Below are positions 24,466 through 32,696 of a DNA stretch of 48,814 nt, in pieces (the stretch's first letter is position 1; the number at the start of each line of letters is the position of its first letter). A program made the position numbers and the translations under genes. The notes beneath the pieces are model-generated. The model worked only from the letters and a program-made list of their open reading frames with translations. It was not told the DNA's origin and did not search any database. Source of the DNA: Pseudomonadota bacterium (GTDB taxonomy: Bacteria; Pseudomonadota; Alphaproteobacteria; JACQOE01); contig JACQOE010000039.1 of the NCBI GenBank assembly GCA_016202695.1, positions 1-48,814 of the forward strand, read 5' to 3'.

Positions 24466-25449
24466 CTAATACCAGAGGCCGGTCAGGCGCCGCCGCCGCG
24501 GCCGGCCAACGATCGGCGGCCAGTCCTCCGGCACCAGGATCACGGTCGGCACCCGGAAGGCGCGCCCGCCCTCGGGCGCGTAGAGCGCGAGGAGGCGGCG
24601 AATGCGCTCCTCGGTCGAGGGGTGGGTGCGAAGGAGCGAGGGCTCGGGCGTGCGACGGTCTGGAAAGAAGATCCTCCCCCAGAGCCCGCCCTGAACGCGC
24701 TCGATCTTCTCCAGGGCCGAGGCGAGGCCCGCCGGATCGCCGGTAAGGCCGGCGGCGTCGAGGTCGGCGTCGAACTCGCGGGCACGTGCGAGCGCGAGCT
24801 GCAACAGGCTTCCCACCGTCGGCGCCACGACCAGAAGCAGGATCAGGAGCCAGGGCACGCCGCCGTACTCGGCGAGCCAGAGCGGCAGGCTGACGAAGAG
24901 AAGCGCGACTCCGACCTGCGACATCAGCCGGGTCAGGCGGCTCACCGTGTCGGCCATGCTCATGATCCAGAGATCGTTGTTGCGCACGTGGCTCAGCTCG
25001 TGGGCGAGCACGCCGGCCAGTTCGCGGAGATCGAGCGCCCTCAGCATGCCGTCGGTGATGGCGATGGCGGCGTCGTTTTGCCTGCCCACGGCGAAGGCGT
25101 TGACCATCGCGCTCGGCACGTAATGGAGGCCGGGCACGCGCGGAAGCCCGGCGCGGACGGCGAGCTCGCCGAGCACCTCGAACACCGCCGGCAACTGGTA
25201 GGGGCGAAGCGGGACCGCGCCATACATCGCCAGCACGAGTCGCGGCGAGACGCGGGGGCTGAGGTAGAGCGCGAGCGCGACGCCGAGGGCGACCCAGAAG
25301 ACGCCGTCGCCTCCGGTCACCGCCGCCGTGCAGAGCGCGAGCAACCCGACCATGCCGCCCATCAGCAGCAGCGACTGGACGGCGTTGCGCAGCTTGTGGC
25401 GGCGGCGTTCCCCGTGGTCCAGGGGCGCGAGGGCGGTGCGGACGATCAT
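24466..25449 (-). CDS. htpX: M48 family zinc metalloprotease, HtpX-like
   Basis: A 327-residue membrane peptidase. Two hydrophobic segments (about 25-66) come first, then the zinc motif HELSH (His150, Glu151, His154) and the third ligand Glu225 in AREFDADLDA, with two more hydrophobic stretches between (about 178-218). HtpX-type proteases degrade misfolded inner-membrane proteins under stress. The C-terminal HPSTEERIRRLLAL segment is typical of the family. It begins 4 bp after the stop of the glycerate kinase gene and is probably co-transcribed. The length exceeds that of E. coli HtpX (293), with a short extra tail (WPPIVGRPRRRRLTGLWY). Confidence 0.85.
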   Translation of the reverse strand: MIVRTALAPLDHGERRRHKLRNAVQSLLLMGGMVGLLALCTAAVTGGDGVFWVALGVALALYLSPRVSPRLVLAMYGAVPLRPYQLPAVFEVLGELAVRAGLPRVPGLHYVPSAMVNAFAVGRQNDAAIAITDGMLRALDLRELAGVLAHELSHVRNNDLWIMSMADTVSRLTRLMSQVGVALLFVSLPLWLAEYGGVPWLLILLLVVAPTVGSLLQLALARAREFDADLDAAGLTGDPAGLASALEKIERVQGGLWGRIFFPDRRTPEPSLLRTHPSTEERIRRLLALYAPEGGRAFRVPTVILVPEDWPPIVGRPRRRRLTGLWY

Positions 25450-25453
25450 CGGC

Positions 25454-26815
25454 TCAGCCCGGCGGGGCGACCAGCATCAGCTTGAGGTCATTGACGTTGG
25501 TCCCCGTGGCGCCGGTGACGATGGCGTCGTCGAGAGCGCGGAGCGCCGCCGAGGCGTCGTGGCGGACGAGTGCGGCGCGAAGGTCGATCCCGAGCCCGCC
25601 CGCCCGCGCGGCGCTCAGATGATCGACCAGGCCACCGGCAAGTCCGGTCGGGCCGTCGCTCCCGTCGGTGTCGAGCCCCGCGACCGCGGCCCGCCCGGCC
25701 CCGGAGAGGGCGAGCGCCGCGCCGAGCGCGAACTCCTGGTTGGGGCCGCCCTCGCCCGACCAGGAGTCGAGGCGCACGGTCGTCTCGCCTCCGCCGATCA
25801 CCGCGCAGGGAGCGCGAAGCGGCCGGCCGGCGGCGAGAACCTCGCCGGCGATGGCGGCGAAGGTGCGGCCCACCTCGCGGCTCTCGCCCTCGAGCCTGGT
25901 CGAGAGGATCATCGGCGCGAAGCCGAGCGCGTGGGCCGCATCGGCCGCCGCCTCGCAGGCCGCCGCGCTCCCCACCAGGAGGAAGGTGCGGACGCGCCGC
26001 CCCGGGAACGCCTTCGGCGTCTCGCGCTCCGGCTCGTCCCCCCTGAGGTGGTCGGCGACGGACCGCGGCACCCGGCCCCAGAGGTCGTGGCGGTCCAGCG
26101 TCGCCCGCGCGTCGGCGAGCGTCGAGGTGTCGGGCACGGTCGGATCGGTGATGTAGTCGAGCGGGTCGCCGATCACGTCGGAAACGGTGAGGTTGACGAG
26201 CCACGCCTCGGGGTGGAGCATGAGCGCGAGCCGGCCGCCCTTGATCCGCGAGAGATGCTTGCGGACGGCGTTGATCTCGACGATGCCGGCGCCCGAGCCG
26301 AGCAGGAGCCGCGTCGTTTCCTGCTTGTCGGCGAGGCTTACCCCCTCGGCGGGAAGCGGCAGCAGCGCCGAGCTTCCCCCCGAGATGCCCGCGATCACCA
26401 GGTCCCCCGGACGGGTCGCGCGGGCGAGCGCGGCCACCTCCTCGGCCGCGGCGAGGCCGGCCTGGTCGGGCACGGGATGGCCGGCGAGCCGGACCCGGAT
26501 GCGCGAGAGCGCGCGCTCCTCGCCGTACTTGCAGACCACGATCCCGCCGGCGAGGCGCTCGCCCAGAACCTCCTCGACCCCCTGGGCGATGCGGACGCTC
26601 GCCTTGCCGGCGCCGAGGAAGAGGACGCGCCGCCCCTCGATCCCGAGCTCGATCCCGCCGATCCGCAGGCTCTCGCCGTCGCGCCGGACCAGGGCGGTGA
26701 GCGCAGGGTAGGGATCGGCGGCGCCGAGCGCGCGCTCGATCACCTCGAGCGCGGCGCGGCGGAGCGCCGCATCGCCGTGGCCGAGGAGCGCGTCCCTGTT
26801 CCTCACATAGGGCAT
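25454..26815 (-). CDS. Glycerate 2-kinase (MOFRL family)
   Basis: A 453-residue glycerate 2-kinase of the TtuD/GckA class (once called hydroxypyruvate reductase). The N-terminal DUF4147 domain contains FLGAGKAS and SGGSSALLPLPAEG, with the Lys/Ser nucleotide-binding residues. The C-terminal MOFRL domain ends in GGGETTVR...GGPNQEFALGAAL...DTDGSDGPT and GTNVNDLKLMLV. It phosphorylates D-glycerate to 2-phosphoglycerate. The gene before it in the same direction (35 bp away) is enolase-like, which would take 2-phosphoglycerate to PEP. The frame extends far upstream, but that part is antisense-like sequence inside the enolase gene; MPYVRNRDALLG is the family-like start. Confidence 0.9.
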   Translation of the reverse strand: MPYVRNRDALLGHGDAALRRAALEVIERALGAADPYPALTALVRRDGESLRIGGIELGIEGRRVLFLGAGKASVRIAQGVEEVLGERLAGGIVVCKYGEERALSRIRVRLAGHPVPDQAGLAAAEEVAALARATRPGDLVIAGISGGSSALLPLPAEGVSLADKQETTRLLLGSGAGIVEINAVRKHLSRIKGGRLALMLHPEAWLVNLTVSDVIGDPLDYITDPTVPDTSTLADARATLDRHDLWGRVPRSVADHLRGDEPERETPKAFPGRRVRTFLLVGSAAACEAAADAAHALGFAPMILSTRLEGESREVGRTFAAIAGEVLAAGRPLRAPCAVIGGGETTVRLDSWSGEGGPNQEFALGAALALSGAGRAAVAGLDTDGSDGPTGLAGGLVDHLSAARAGGLGIDLRAALVRHDASAALRALDDAIVTGATGTNVNDLKLMLVAPPG

Positions 26816-26850
26816 CGCTCGCCGTCGCCGCCGGCCCGCCCGCGGACCCG

Positions 26851-28122
26851 CTAGCGGACCCGGTAGTCGCGCCCGGCGTAGCGCGCCGCCGGGCCGAGTT
26901 CCCGCTCGATCCGCAGCAGCCGGTTGTACTTGGCCGTGCGCTCGCCGCGCACCGGCGCCCCGGTCTTGATCTGCCCGGCGTTCAGGCCGACCACGAGGTC
27001 GGCGATGATCGCGTCCTCGGTCTCGCCCGAGCGCTCCGAGACCATCACCCCGCAGCGGCTGCGCAAGGCGATGTCGGCGGCGTCCATGGCCTCGCTGAGG
27101 GTCCCGATCTGGTTGACCTTCCACAGGAGCGCGTTGGCCGCGCCGAGCGGCAGCCGCTGCCTGAGCCGGGCCGGGTCGGTGCAGAAGAAGTCGTCGCCGA
27201 CGACCTGGATGCCGAGCTCGCGGGTCGCCGCCACGAACCCCTCGACGTCGTCCTCGGCGAAGGGGTCCTCGATGGTGGCGATGGGATAGGACTTGATGAG
27301 GCCCTTGTAGAACTCGAGCAGCCTGTCGGCGGCGAGGCGCCGCCCCTCGAGGCCGTAGGTGCGCGAAGCGCGGTCGAAGAGGTGGGTGGCGGCGCAGTCC
27401 AGCCCGAAGACGATCTTGTCGGCGAAGCCGGAGCGCTGGACCGCCTCGGCGAGCCGGTCCATGGCCTCGCGCACGCTCACGATCGGCGGCGCGAAGCCGC
27501 CCTCGTCGCCGACATTGGCGGCGATCTTGCCGTAGTGCCTGACGATGATCTCGCGCAGCACCGAGTTGACCACGAAGGCGATCTCCATCGCCTCGGCGAA
27601 GGTCTCGGCGCCGACCGGGAAGATGCAGAACTCCTGGAAGTCGAGATCGTTGGAGGCGTGCCGGCCGCCGTTGATCAGGTTGACCAGCGGCACCGGCAGG
27701 ACGTGGGCGTTGACGTTGATGTACCGGTAGAGCGGCAGATCGAGCGCGGTCGCGGCGCCGCGGGCGGCGGCGAGCGAGACGCCGACGACGGCGTTGGCGC
27801 CGAGGCGCGACTTGTCGATCGTGCCGTCGAGCTCGATCATCGCGCGGTCGATGTCGCGCTGGCGGGTGACGTCCATCCCCACCACCCGCGGGCCGATCTC
27901 CTCGATCACGCTCTTGACCGCCTCGCGCACGCCCTTGCCGCCGTAGCGGTTCTCGCCGTCGCGCAGCTCGGTCGCCTCGTTGGCCCCGGTCGAGCGCCCG
28001 GCGGGCACGTCGGCGCGGACCACGATCTCGTCCGCCACCTCCAGCTCCACCTGCACGGTCGGCTCGCCGCGGCAGTCGAGGATCTCGAGGGCGTCGATGC
28101 GGGTGATGTCCAGTCCGGTCAT
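26851..28122 (-). CDS. Divergent enolase
   Basis: A 423-residue enolase (2-phosphoglycerate to PEP and water). Kept active-site residues are His155 (GGRHA), Glu164 (QEF), Glu207 (GDEGG), metal ligands Asp242, Glu285 and Asp310, Lys335 (WKVNQIG), Arg364, Ser365 and Lys386 (IKTG). Two marked changes from housekeeping enolase are SERSGETED with Glu363 in place of the usual His, and the mobile loop reading PAGRSTG in place of PSGASTG. It may be a specialised glycerate-pathway enolase or act on a related substrate. A GAGGA stands 11-15 bases before ATG 28122; residues encoded upstream of it are not family-like. Glycerate 2-kinase follows. Confidence 0.85.
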   Translation of the reverse strand: MTGLDITRIDALEILDCRGEPTVQVELEVADEIVVRADVPAGRSTGANEATELRDGENRYGGKGVREAVKSVIEEIGPRVVGMDVTRQRDIDRAMIELDGTIDKSRLGANAVVGVSLAAARGAATALDLPLYRYINVNAHVLPVPLVNLINGGRHASNDLDFQEFCIFPVGAETFAEAMEIAFVVNSVLREIIVRHYGKIAANVGDEGGFAPPIVSVREAMDRLAEAVQRSGFADKIVFGLDCAATHLFDRASRTYGLEGRRLAADRLLEFYKGLIKSYPIATIEDPFAEDDVEGFVAATRELGIQVVGDDFFCTDPARLRQRLPLGAANALLWKVNQIGTLSEAMDAADIALRSRCGVMVSERSGETEDAIIADLVVGLNAGQIKTGAPVRGERTAKYNRLLRIERELGPAARYAGRDYRVR

Positions 28123-28569
28123 GGGGCGGCGGTCCTCGTCGGCAGGAGGGTGCGGGTCGGGCGGCGCGGCGGAGCGCGGCGGCGGCGAGAATAGACGGGA
28201 AGGCGGGGACGCGGTCAACGGCCGCCTGCGGACCTGGGACGCGGCTCCCAGGCCCGCACAACCCGCACGGGGTAGGCCGGGAAATCGGCGGGGCTTATGG
28301 GAATAATGACCCATCTCAAGGTCATCAGTCCCATTCCGGACCCGCACCGGCGCGGCACCCGCCCGCCCCGCCGCCGATCCCCGTCCCAGCCCCTCCGCTG
28401 CCCGACTCATCCCCTACACCTTTCCGGCACTATTCACCGTATTGGTACATAGGCGAAAGGGGCCGGGCTGTCAAGGGGCGAGGCGACGAACGGGGCGCGG
28501 GATCGGCCCCCAGGCACTTCGTTCGGGGGCTTGACCCGGGGGCCTGCCCCCGGGCTCTTGACCCGGGGC
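28123..28569. other. Intergenic stretch upstream of enolase with promoter-like bases and a hairpin
   Basis: 447 bp with no convincing gene. The part 28290-28345 is AT-richer, and on the minus strand TTGAGA lies upstream of TAAGCC with a 16-bp gap, a weak promoter candidate for the enolase gene. A second AT-rich patch lies at 28430-28460. The end nearest the SDR stop carries a GC-rich repeat hairpin, listed separately. Confidence 0.4.
28513..28568. repeat. GC-rich palindromic repeat also present near 41.6 kb
   Basis: A perfect 8-bp stem, cccggggg (28535-28542) and cccccggg (28547-28554), with a CCTG loop, is flanked by two copies of cttgacccgggg. Read on the minus strand, the unit matches the hairpin at 41598-41624 (both have the gggtcaa...agcccggggg core), and the adjacent ggcacttcgt..gggggc text recurs at 41801-41820. 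It sits right after the SDR stop and might also act as its terminator, though there is no U-tract. Confidence 0.6.
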
Positions 28570-29340
28570 TCAGCTTCCCAATCGGCCGCAGTCCACCTTC
28601 AGGTGCGTGCCGGTGATGGCGCCGGCGGCGTCGCTGGCCAGGAACAGGGCGGCGGCGGCGACGTCCTCGGGCTCGACCCATTTCTTCAGCGCCGACACGT
28701 CGACGTAGCCGGTGCGGATGAGCTCCTCCTTGGAAACCCCCTCGACGCGGCTCCGCTCGGCGATGAGGCGCATGTTGAGCCCGGTCCTGACCGCCCCCGG
28801 GCAGAGGGCGTTCACCCGCACCCCCGAGCCGCCCAGCTCGTGCGCCGCCGACTGGGTGATGGCGATCACCGCGAACTTGGTCGCCGTATAGGGGGTCCGC
28901 CGGGGTTGCCCCCGCAGGCCGAGGATGGATGAGACGTTGATGATCGACCCCCCCTGGCGCTTGAGGAGGGGAATGGCGTGCTTCATGCAGAGGATGACGC
29001 CGCGCAGGTTGGTGGCGACGGTGCGGTCGAAGGCGACCATGTCCATGTCTTCGACGCTGGCGACCGGCCCCGTGATGCCGGCGTTGTTGACCAGGACGTC
29101 GAGCCGGCCGAAGCGGTCCTCGCAGGTTTCCATCAGCCGGGCCACGTCGGCCTCGACGGCGACGTCGCCGGCGACCGCCACGCCCGACACCTCGAACGCG
29201 ACCCGATCGAGCGGCTCCCTGCTCCGGCCGAAGACCACCACCTTGCAGCCGTTGGCGGCGAAGCTGCGGGCGATCGCCGCGCCGATGTCGCCGCCGCCGC
29301 CGGTAATCGCCGCGACCTTGTCTTTCAGGAGCCCACCCAT
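28570..29340 (-). CDS. SDR family oxidoreductase
   Basis: A 256-residue classical SDR. Motifs: TGGGGDIG cofactor loop near residue 13, NNAG, the catalytic Ser in NVSSILG, Tyr/Lys in YTATK, and PGAVRTG. The C-terminus ends in ITGTHLKVDCGRLGS, a slightly unusual version of the VDGG tail. The start MGGLLKDK is fixed by AAGGGGAGGAA about 9 bases upstream; the longer frame runs into the divergent promoter region. It is divergent from the first MmgE/PrpD gene (203 bp apart), which suggests a shared catabolic role, possibly oxidising an intermediate of the same pathway. Confidence 0.9.
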   Translation of the reverse strand: MGGLLKDKVAAITGGGGDIGAAIARSFAANGCKVVVFGRSREPLDRVAFEVSGVAVAGDVAVEADVARLMETCEDRFGRLDVLVNNAGITGPVASVEDMDMVAFDRTVATNLRGVILCMKHAIPLLKRQGGSIINVSSILGLRGQPRRTPYTATKFAVIAITQSAAHELGGSGVRVNALCPGAVRTGLNMRLIAERSRVEGVSKEELIRTGYVDVSALKKWVEPEDVAAAALFLASDAAGAITGTHLKVDCGRLGS

Positions 29341-29476
29341 GGCGCCGTTCCTCCCCTTCTCGTTATCGCCCGGCGTTCCCCGCCCGACGCCCATTCGCGC
29401 GCCGGCCGCGAACGGGATGCCCGTTCGGGCCCGCCTGGGCCGCGGATTGATTTTCGGAGAAAGACACGGGAGAGTC

Positions 29477-29490
29477 GAGTGGGTCCACTC
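29477..29490. promoter_or_regulatory. Candidate operator (inverted repeat) between divergent SDR and MmgE/PrpD genes
   Basis: GAGTGG-GT-CCACTC is a perfect 6-bp inverted repeat with a 2-bp centre, placed in the 203-bp divergent intergenic region, 54 bp before the plus-strand ATG. Short dyads in such a place are often regulator sites; no regulator gene is in the window, so the binding protein is unknown. Confidence 0.3.
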
Positions 29491-29543
29491 TTCCCCCCGC
29501 GCCGCCCGCGCGGGCCGGCACCCATGCAGGGACACGATCACCG

Positions 29544-30890
29544 ATGCAGACCGAAACCCTCGCCCGCTTCGCCGCCGGGCTCGCCTGCGCCGACATCCCG
29601 GCCGAGGTCGGCCGCCGCGCCCTCGACTGCCTGATCGACACCGTCGGCGCCGCCACCTTCGGCGCCTCGCTCCCCTGGAGCCGGATCGTCGCCGGCTACG
29701 CGCGGCAGACCGGCGCGGGCGGGCGCGCGACCATCCTCGGGCCGGAGGGCGGGCGGGTCCACGCCCCCTCGGCCGCGCTCGCCAACGGCGCCCTCGCCCA
29801 CGCCTTCGAGCTCGACTCGCTGCGCAAGCCCGGGGCCGGGGTGCATCCGGGCGCGATCCTCGCCCCCGCCGCCCTCGCCGTGGGCGAGGAGGCGGAGTCC
29901 TCGGGCGAATCGGTGATCGCCGCCTTCGTCGCCGGCTGCGAGGTGATGTTCCGCATCGGCGCCGCCACCCGGCACACCAGCGAGACGCTCGGCTTCCACG
30001 CCCCCGGCCTGACCGGAGTCTTCGGCGCGGCGGTGGCGGCCGGCCGGCTGATGGGTTTGAGCGCGGGCGGGATGGCGCACGCGCTCGGCATCGCCGCCTC
30101 GCTCTCTTCGGGCCTCCTCGCCTTCGCCAAGGCGCGGAGCGGCGGCATGGTCAAGCGGCTCCACCTCGGGCGCGCCGCCGAGGGGGGCGTGCTCGCCGCC
30201 TCGCTCGCCGCCGACGGCTTCGAGGGGCCCCCGGGCGTGCTCGAGGGCGCCTTCGGGTTCCTCGCCACCTATTCGGTCGAGCCGGACCCGGGCCGTCTCA
30301 CCGCCGGCCTCGGCAGCGAGTGGGAGACGCGCCGCATCTGCCTCAAGCGCTATCCCTGCCACATCACCGCCCACACCCCGATCGAGGCCCTGGCCGCGCT
30401 CAGGGCCGAGCACGGGTTCGGGGCGGCCGAGATCGAGTCGATCGTGATCGAGGCGAGCGAGAAGGTGCTGAGCCACCACGACATCCCCGAGCCCGGCGAC
30501 CTCGCCAGCGCGCAGTACAGCGTGCCCTACTCGGCGGCGCTGTCGCTGGTCCGCGACGCCGCCGACCCGCGCGCCTTCCTCGCCGCCGGCCCGGCCGATG
30601 CCGAGGTGCTGGCCCTCGCCCGGCGCATCCGCCTCGCCGCCTTGGCCGAGGCGGCGAAGTCGGGCAAGGGCTGGGCGAGCCGGGTGACGGTGCGGCTCAG
30701 GGACGGACGCGAACTCACGCGCGCGGCCGACGACTTCCCGGGCTCGCCCACCCGGCCCCTCGACCGCGCGGCGCTGGAAAGGAAGTTCCGGGTGCTCGCC
30801 GCCGATTTGGGCGAGGCGGAGTCCGGGTGCCTGTTCGCCGCCCTCGACGGCCTCGCCGGGCGGCCCTCGCTCCGCGGCCTCTTCGGCTGA
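29544..30890 (+). CDS. MmgE/PrpD family protein (copy 1)
   Basis: A 448-residue member of the MmgE/PrpD family, which includes 2-methylcitrate dehydratase, cis-aconitate decarboxylase and iminodisuccinate epimerase. Visible family segments: ALANGALAHAFELDSL, GVHPGAILAPAALAVGE, the GFHAPGLTGVFGAAVAAGRL helix region, MVKRLHLGRAAEGG and ICLKRYPCHITAHTPIEA. Instead of the usual DD in 'ELDDVH' it reads ELDSLRKP, so substrate handling may differ. The substrate is likely a branched or tricarboxylic acid but cannot be named. The next gene downstream is convergent. It shares a divergent upstream region with the SDR gene. Confidence 0.88.
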   Translation: MQTETLARFAAGLACADIPAEVGRRALDCLIDTVGAATFGASLPWSRIVAGYARQTGAGGRATILGPEGGRVHAPSAALANGALAHAFELDSLRKPGAGVHPGAILAPAALAVGEEAESSGESVIAAFVAGCEVMFRIGAATRHTSETLGFHAPGLTGVFGAAVAAGRLMGLSAGGMAHALGIAASLSSGLLAFAKARSGGMVKRLHLGRAAEGGVLAASLAADGFEGPPGVLEGAFGFLATYSVEPDPGRLTAGLGSEWETRRICLKRYPCHITAHTPIEALAALRAEHGFGAAEIESIVIEASEKVLSHHDIPEPGDLASAQYSVPYSAALSLVRDAADPRAFLAAGPADAEVLALARRIRLAALAEAAKSGKGWASRVTVRLRDGRELTRAADDFPGSPTRPLDRAALERKFRVLAADLGEAESGCLFAALDGLAGRPSLRGLFG

Positions 30891-30954
30891 GGGCAAGGGT
30901 GTCAGGGCCTGACCGGAATGGATGATGCGGCCTGATGGGTTGGCGTGCGCCCTC

Positions 30955-30983
30955 CGTCATTCCTGCGAAAGCAGGAATCCATG
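30955..30983 (+). repeat. Dispersed palindromic repeat, copy 1
   Basis: Reads cgtc then attcctgc-gaaa-gcaggaat then cca: a perfect 8-bp stem with a GAAA loop. This is the widespread proteobacterial intergenic repeat of the 'cgtcattcccgc...gcgggaatcca' type. Confidence 0.8.
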
Positions 30984-31060
30984 GACGGCGCCCCCTTGCC
31001 GATTTCGAGATGGACCCCCGCCTTCGAGCGTGTGAAGGAATTGAGGCGACCTGCCCTTCT

Positions 31061-31089
31061 CGTCACCCCCGCGGAAGCGGGGGTCCAGT
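31061..31089 (+). repeat. Dispersed palindromic repeat, copy 2
   Basis: Reads cgtc then acccccgc-ggaa-gcgggggt then ccag: an 8-bp perfect stem with a four-base loop. Stem changes relative to copy 1 are compensated on both arms, so the structure is kept. Confidence 0.8.
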
Positions 31090-31103
31090 AACTATTTGAA
31101 AAC

Positions 31104-31133
31104 GCTGGATTCCCGCTTGCGCGGGAATGACGA
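31104..31133 (-). repeat. Dispersed palindromic repeat, copy 3 (inverted)
   Basis: Reads ctgg then attcccgc-ttgc-gcgggaat then gacga, the same unit in the opposite direction to copies 1 and 2. A degenerate fourth half-copy (cgcgggggtgacga) lies at 31180-31193. Confidence 0.8.
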
Positions 31134-31203
31134 TCAAGGGCGATGTTTGAGCGGCAGGAGATTCTTTCACACGCTCCTTCGCGGGGGTGACGACCTAAGT
31201 TGT

Positions 31204-31228
31204 AAAAAAACAGCGCGACGCAACGCGC
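31204..31228 (-). terminator. Rho-independent terminator for the minus-strand MmgE/PrpD pair
   Basis: On the minus strand a GCGCG/CGCGC stem (arms at 31228-31224 and 31217-31213, six-base loop) is followed after two bases by seven T residues (31210-31204). It lies about 20 bp beyond the stop codon of the copy-2 gene. The stem is short but the U-tract is clear, and rare in this GC-rich DNA. Confidence 0.6.
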
Positions 31229-31248
31229 CGGACACCGCCGCCGGGTCC

Positions 31249-32649
31249 TCAGCCGGTGGCGAGCAGGCGGGCGATCGTCGCCGCCTCGTCCAGCGTCTCG
31301 AGGCCGAGCACGGCGTCGCGCAGCTCCGCCACCCGGGGCCGAGGGAGCGCGTGGCGGGCGAGCTTCTCGAACTTCTCCACCACCTCGGCATCCCTGGCAA
31401 AGCGCTTCTCGCTGCCGCGCTGGGCCTCGACCGTCTCCTCGAGGCGGGTCCCGTCCCTGAGGAACGCCTCCACCCGCACCTTGTGCCGGAAGCTCGCGCC
31501 GAGCCTGGTGATCTCGGGGTCGTGCCTCACCTCCACCCTCTCGGCGAGCGCCATGCGGGCCGGATCGGCGATCACCGCCTCGGAGAACTGGTCGACGAAC
31601 ACATCGCCCTCGAGGAGGAGCGTGGCGACGCAGAACGGCAGGTTGAGCTGGGCCGAGGTCAGCCCCTCGGGCCGGTACCTCCAGCCGACGTGATCGACCG
31701 TGACCTGCGAGCCGTGGACCACGATCCGCTCGACCTCGCCGGCCTTGAACGGCCGGCGGGCCTGCATCTCGCGGATGGCGTCGAGGGTGGTGTGGTTGCT
31801 GCCGACGCAGGAATAGAATTTCAGGGAGACGCGCATGGTCTCGAACCGCTCGCCGAGCCCGGCGGTGAGCTGGGCCAGGTCGAAGCGGTCCCTGGAGCGC
31901 GAGAAGGTGGTGCAGAAGCCGCCGTACTCGCTCTCCAGCACGTTGACGATGCCGGTGAACCCGGCCTCGGCGAGGAGCGCGCCGTAGAGCCCGCTCTGCG
32001 CCGAGCGCCCGGCGTGCATGCGCTTGACCATCGCCCCGTACTGGGCGGCCATCAGCCCGGCGGCCTGGGTGCCGCCGATGCCGAGCGCGTGCACGGTGCG
32101 GTCGGGATCGAGCCCGAGCCCGGCGGCGGCGCCGGCGGCGGCCGAGAACACGCCCACCGTCGCCCCCGAGTGCCAGCCCTGGCCGATGTGCTCGGGCCCC
32201 ATGCAGAGCCCCACCCGCGGCCCCACCTCGTAGCCCGCGACCGCGGCGGTGAGGAAGTCGCGCCCGGTCATGCCGGGCCGCATCTCGGCGATGGCGATCA
32301 GCGGCGGCAGCGTCACCGCGCCGACGTGCAGGACGCCCAGGCGGTGAACGTCGTCGAGCTCGAAGCCCTGGACGAGGGTGCCGTTGGCGAGCGCCGCGTG
32401 GGGGGCGGAGACGCGCTTCTCCGTGCCCCAGATGCGGGCGGCGGGGGTGCGGTCGAGAGAGGTGAGCGCGTCGATCAGGATGCGGCTCCAGGGGAGCCCG
32501 GCGCCGTAGAGCCCGCAGCCGAGCGAATCCAGGATCAGGAGCTTGATCCGGGAGCGCACCTCGGCCGGGATGGCGTCGTAGCGCAAGTTCGCGACGAAGG
32601 TCGCGAGCGCGCGCGTCTGGGGATTGTCGGTCGTCGGCGCGTGGCCCAT
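31249..32649 (-). CDS. MmgE/PrpD family protein (copy 2)
   Basis: A 466-residue MmgE/PrpD protein. Segments typical of the family: LDSLGCGLYGAGLPWSR, LANGTLVQGFELDDVHRLGVLHVG (with the conserved Asp pair and His), HIGQGWHSGATVGVFSAAAGA, GTQAAGLMAAQYGAMVKRMHAGRSAQSG and SLKFYSCVGSNHTTLDA. The start MGHAPTTDN follows AGAGAGGA by a few bases; the frame runs open far upstream, but that is antisense-like sequence of the copy-3 gene. It is the second gene of a two-gene minus-strand unit with copy 3 (47 bp apart). Dehydratase, decarboxylase or epimerase action on a polycarboxylate is likely. Confidence 0.88.
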   Translation of the reverse strand: MGHAPTTDNPQTRALATFVANLRYDAIPAEVRSRIKLLILDSLGCGLYGAGLPWSRILIDALTSLDRTPAARIWGTEKRVSAPHAALANGTLVQGFELDDVHRLGVLHVGAVTLPPLIAIAEMRPGMTGRDFLTAAVAGYEVGPRVGLCMGPEHIGQGWHSGATVGVFSAAAGAAAGLGLDPDRTVHALGIGGTQAAGLMAAQYGAMVKRMHAGRSAQSGLYGALLAEAGFTGIVNVLESEYGGFCTTFSRSRDRFDLAQLTAGLGERFETMRVSLKFYSCVGSNHTTLDAIREMQARRPFKAGEVERIVVHGSQVTVDHVGWRYRPEGLTSAQLNLPFCVATLLLEGDVFVDQFSEAVIADPARMALAERVEVRHDPEITRLGASFRHKVRVEAFLRDGTRLEETVEAQRGSEKRFARDAEVVEKFEKLARHALPRPRVAELRDAVLGLETLDEAATIARLLATG

Positions 32650-32696
32650 CTCGTCCTCTCTGGTTGCAAACCGCGGCCGGAGCGCCGGCCCCGGGC

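Larger units (their letters stand above)
30891..31248. other. Repeat-filled intergenic stretch between convergent MmgE/PrpD genes
   Basis: 358 bp with no gene. It contains a short palindrome gtcagg-g-cctgac at 30901-30913, four copies or part-copies of a dispersed palindromic repeat (30955-31193), an inverted pair of a gagcgtgtgaaggaa-type unit (31026-31040 and 31162-31176, 14 of 15 identical), and a terminator for the minus-strand genes. Confidence 0.75.

Noticed and set aside
26816..28261. Upstream extension of the glycerate kinase frame into the enolase gene, as a giant fusion
   Set aside because: The extra residues are an out-of-frame reading of the enolase gene; the family-like start is MPYVRNRDALLG at 26815.
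30955..31193. CRISPR array
   Set aside because: Repeats are few, palindromic, in both orientations and unevenly spaced, with no cas genes; they are dispersed intergenic repeats.
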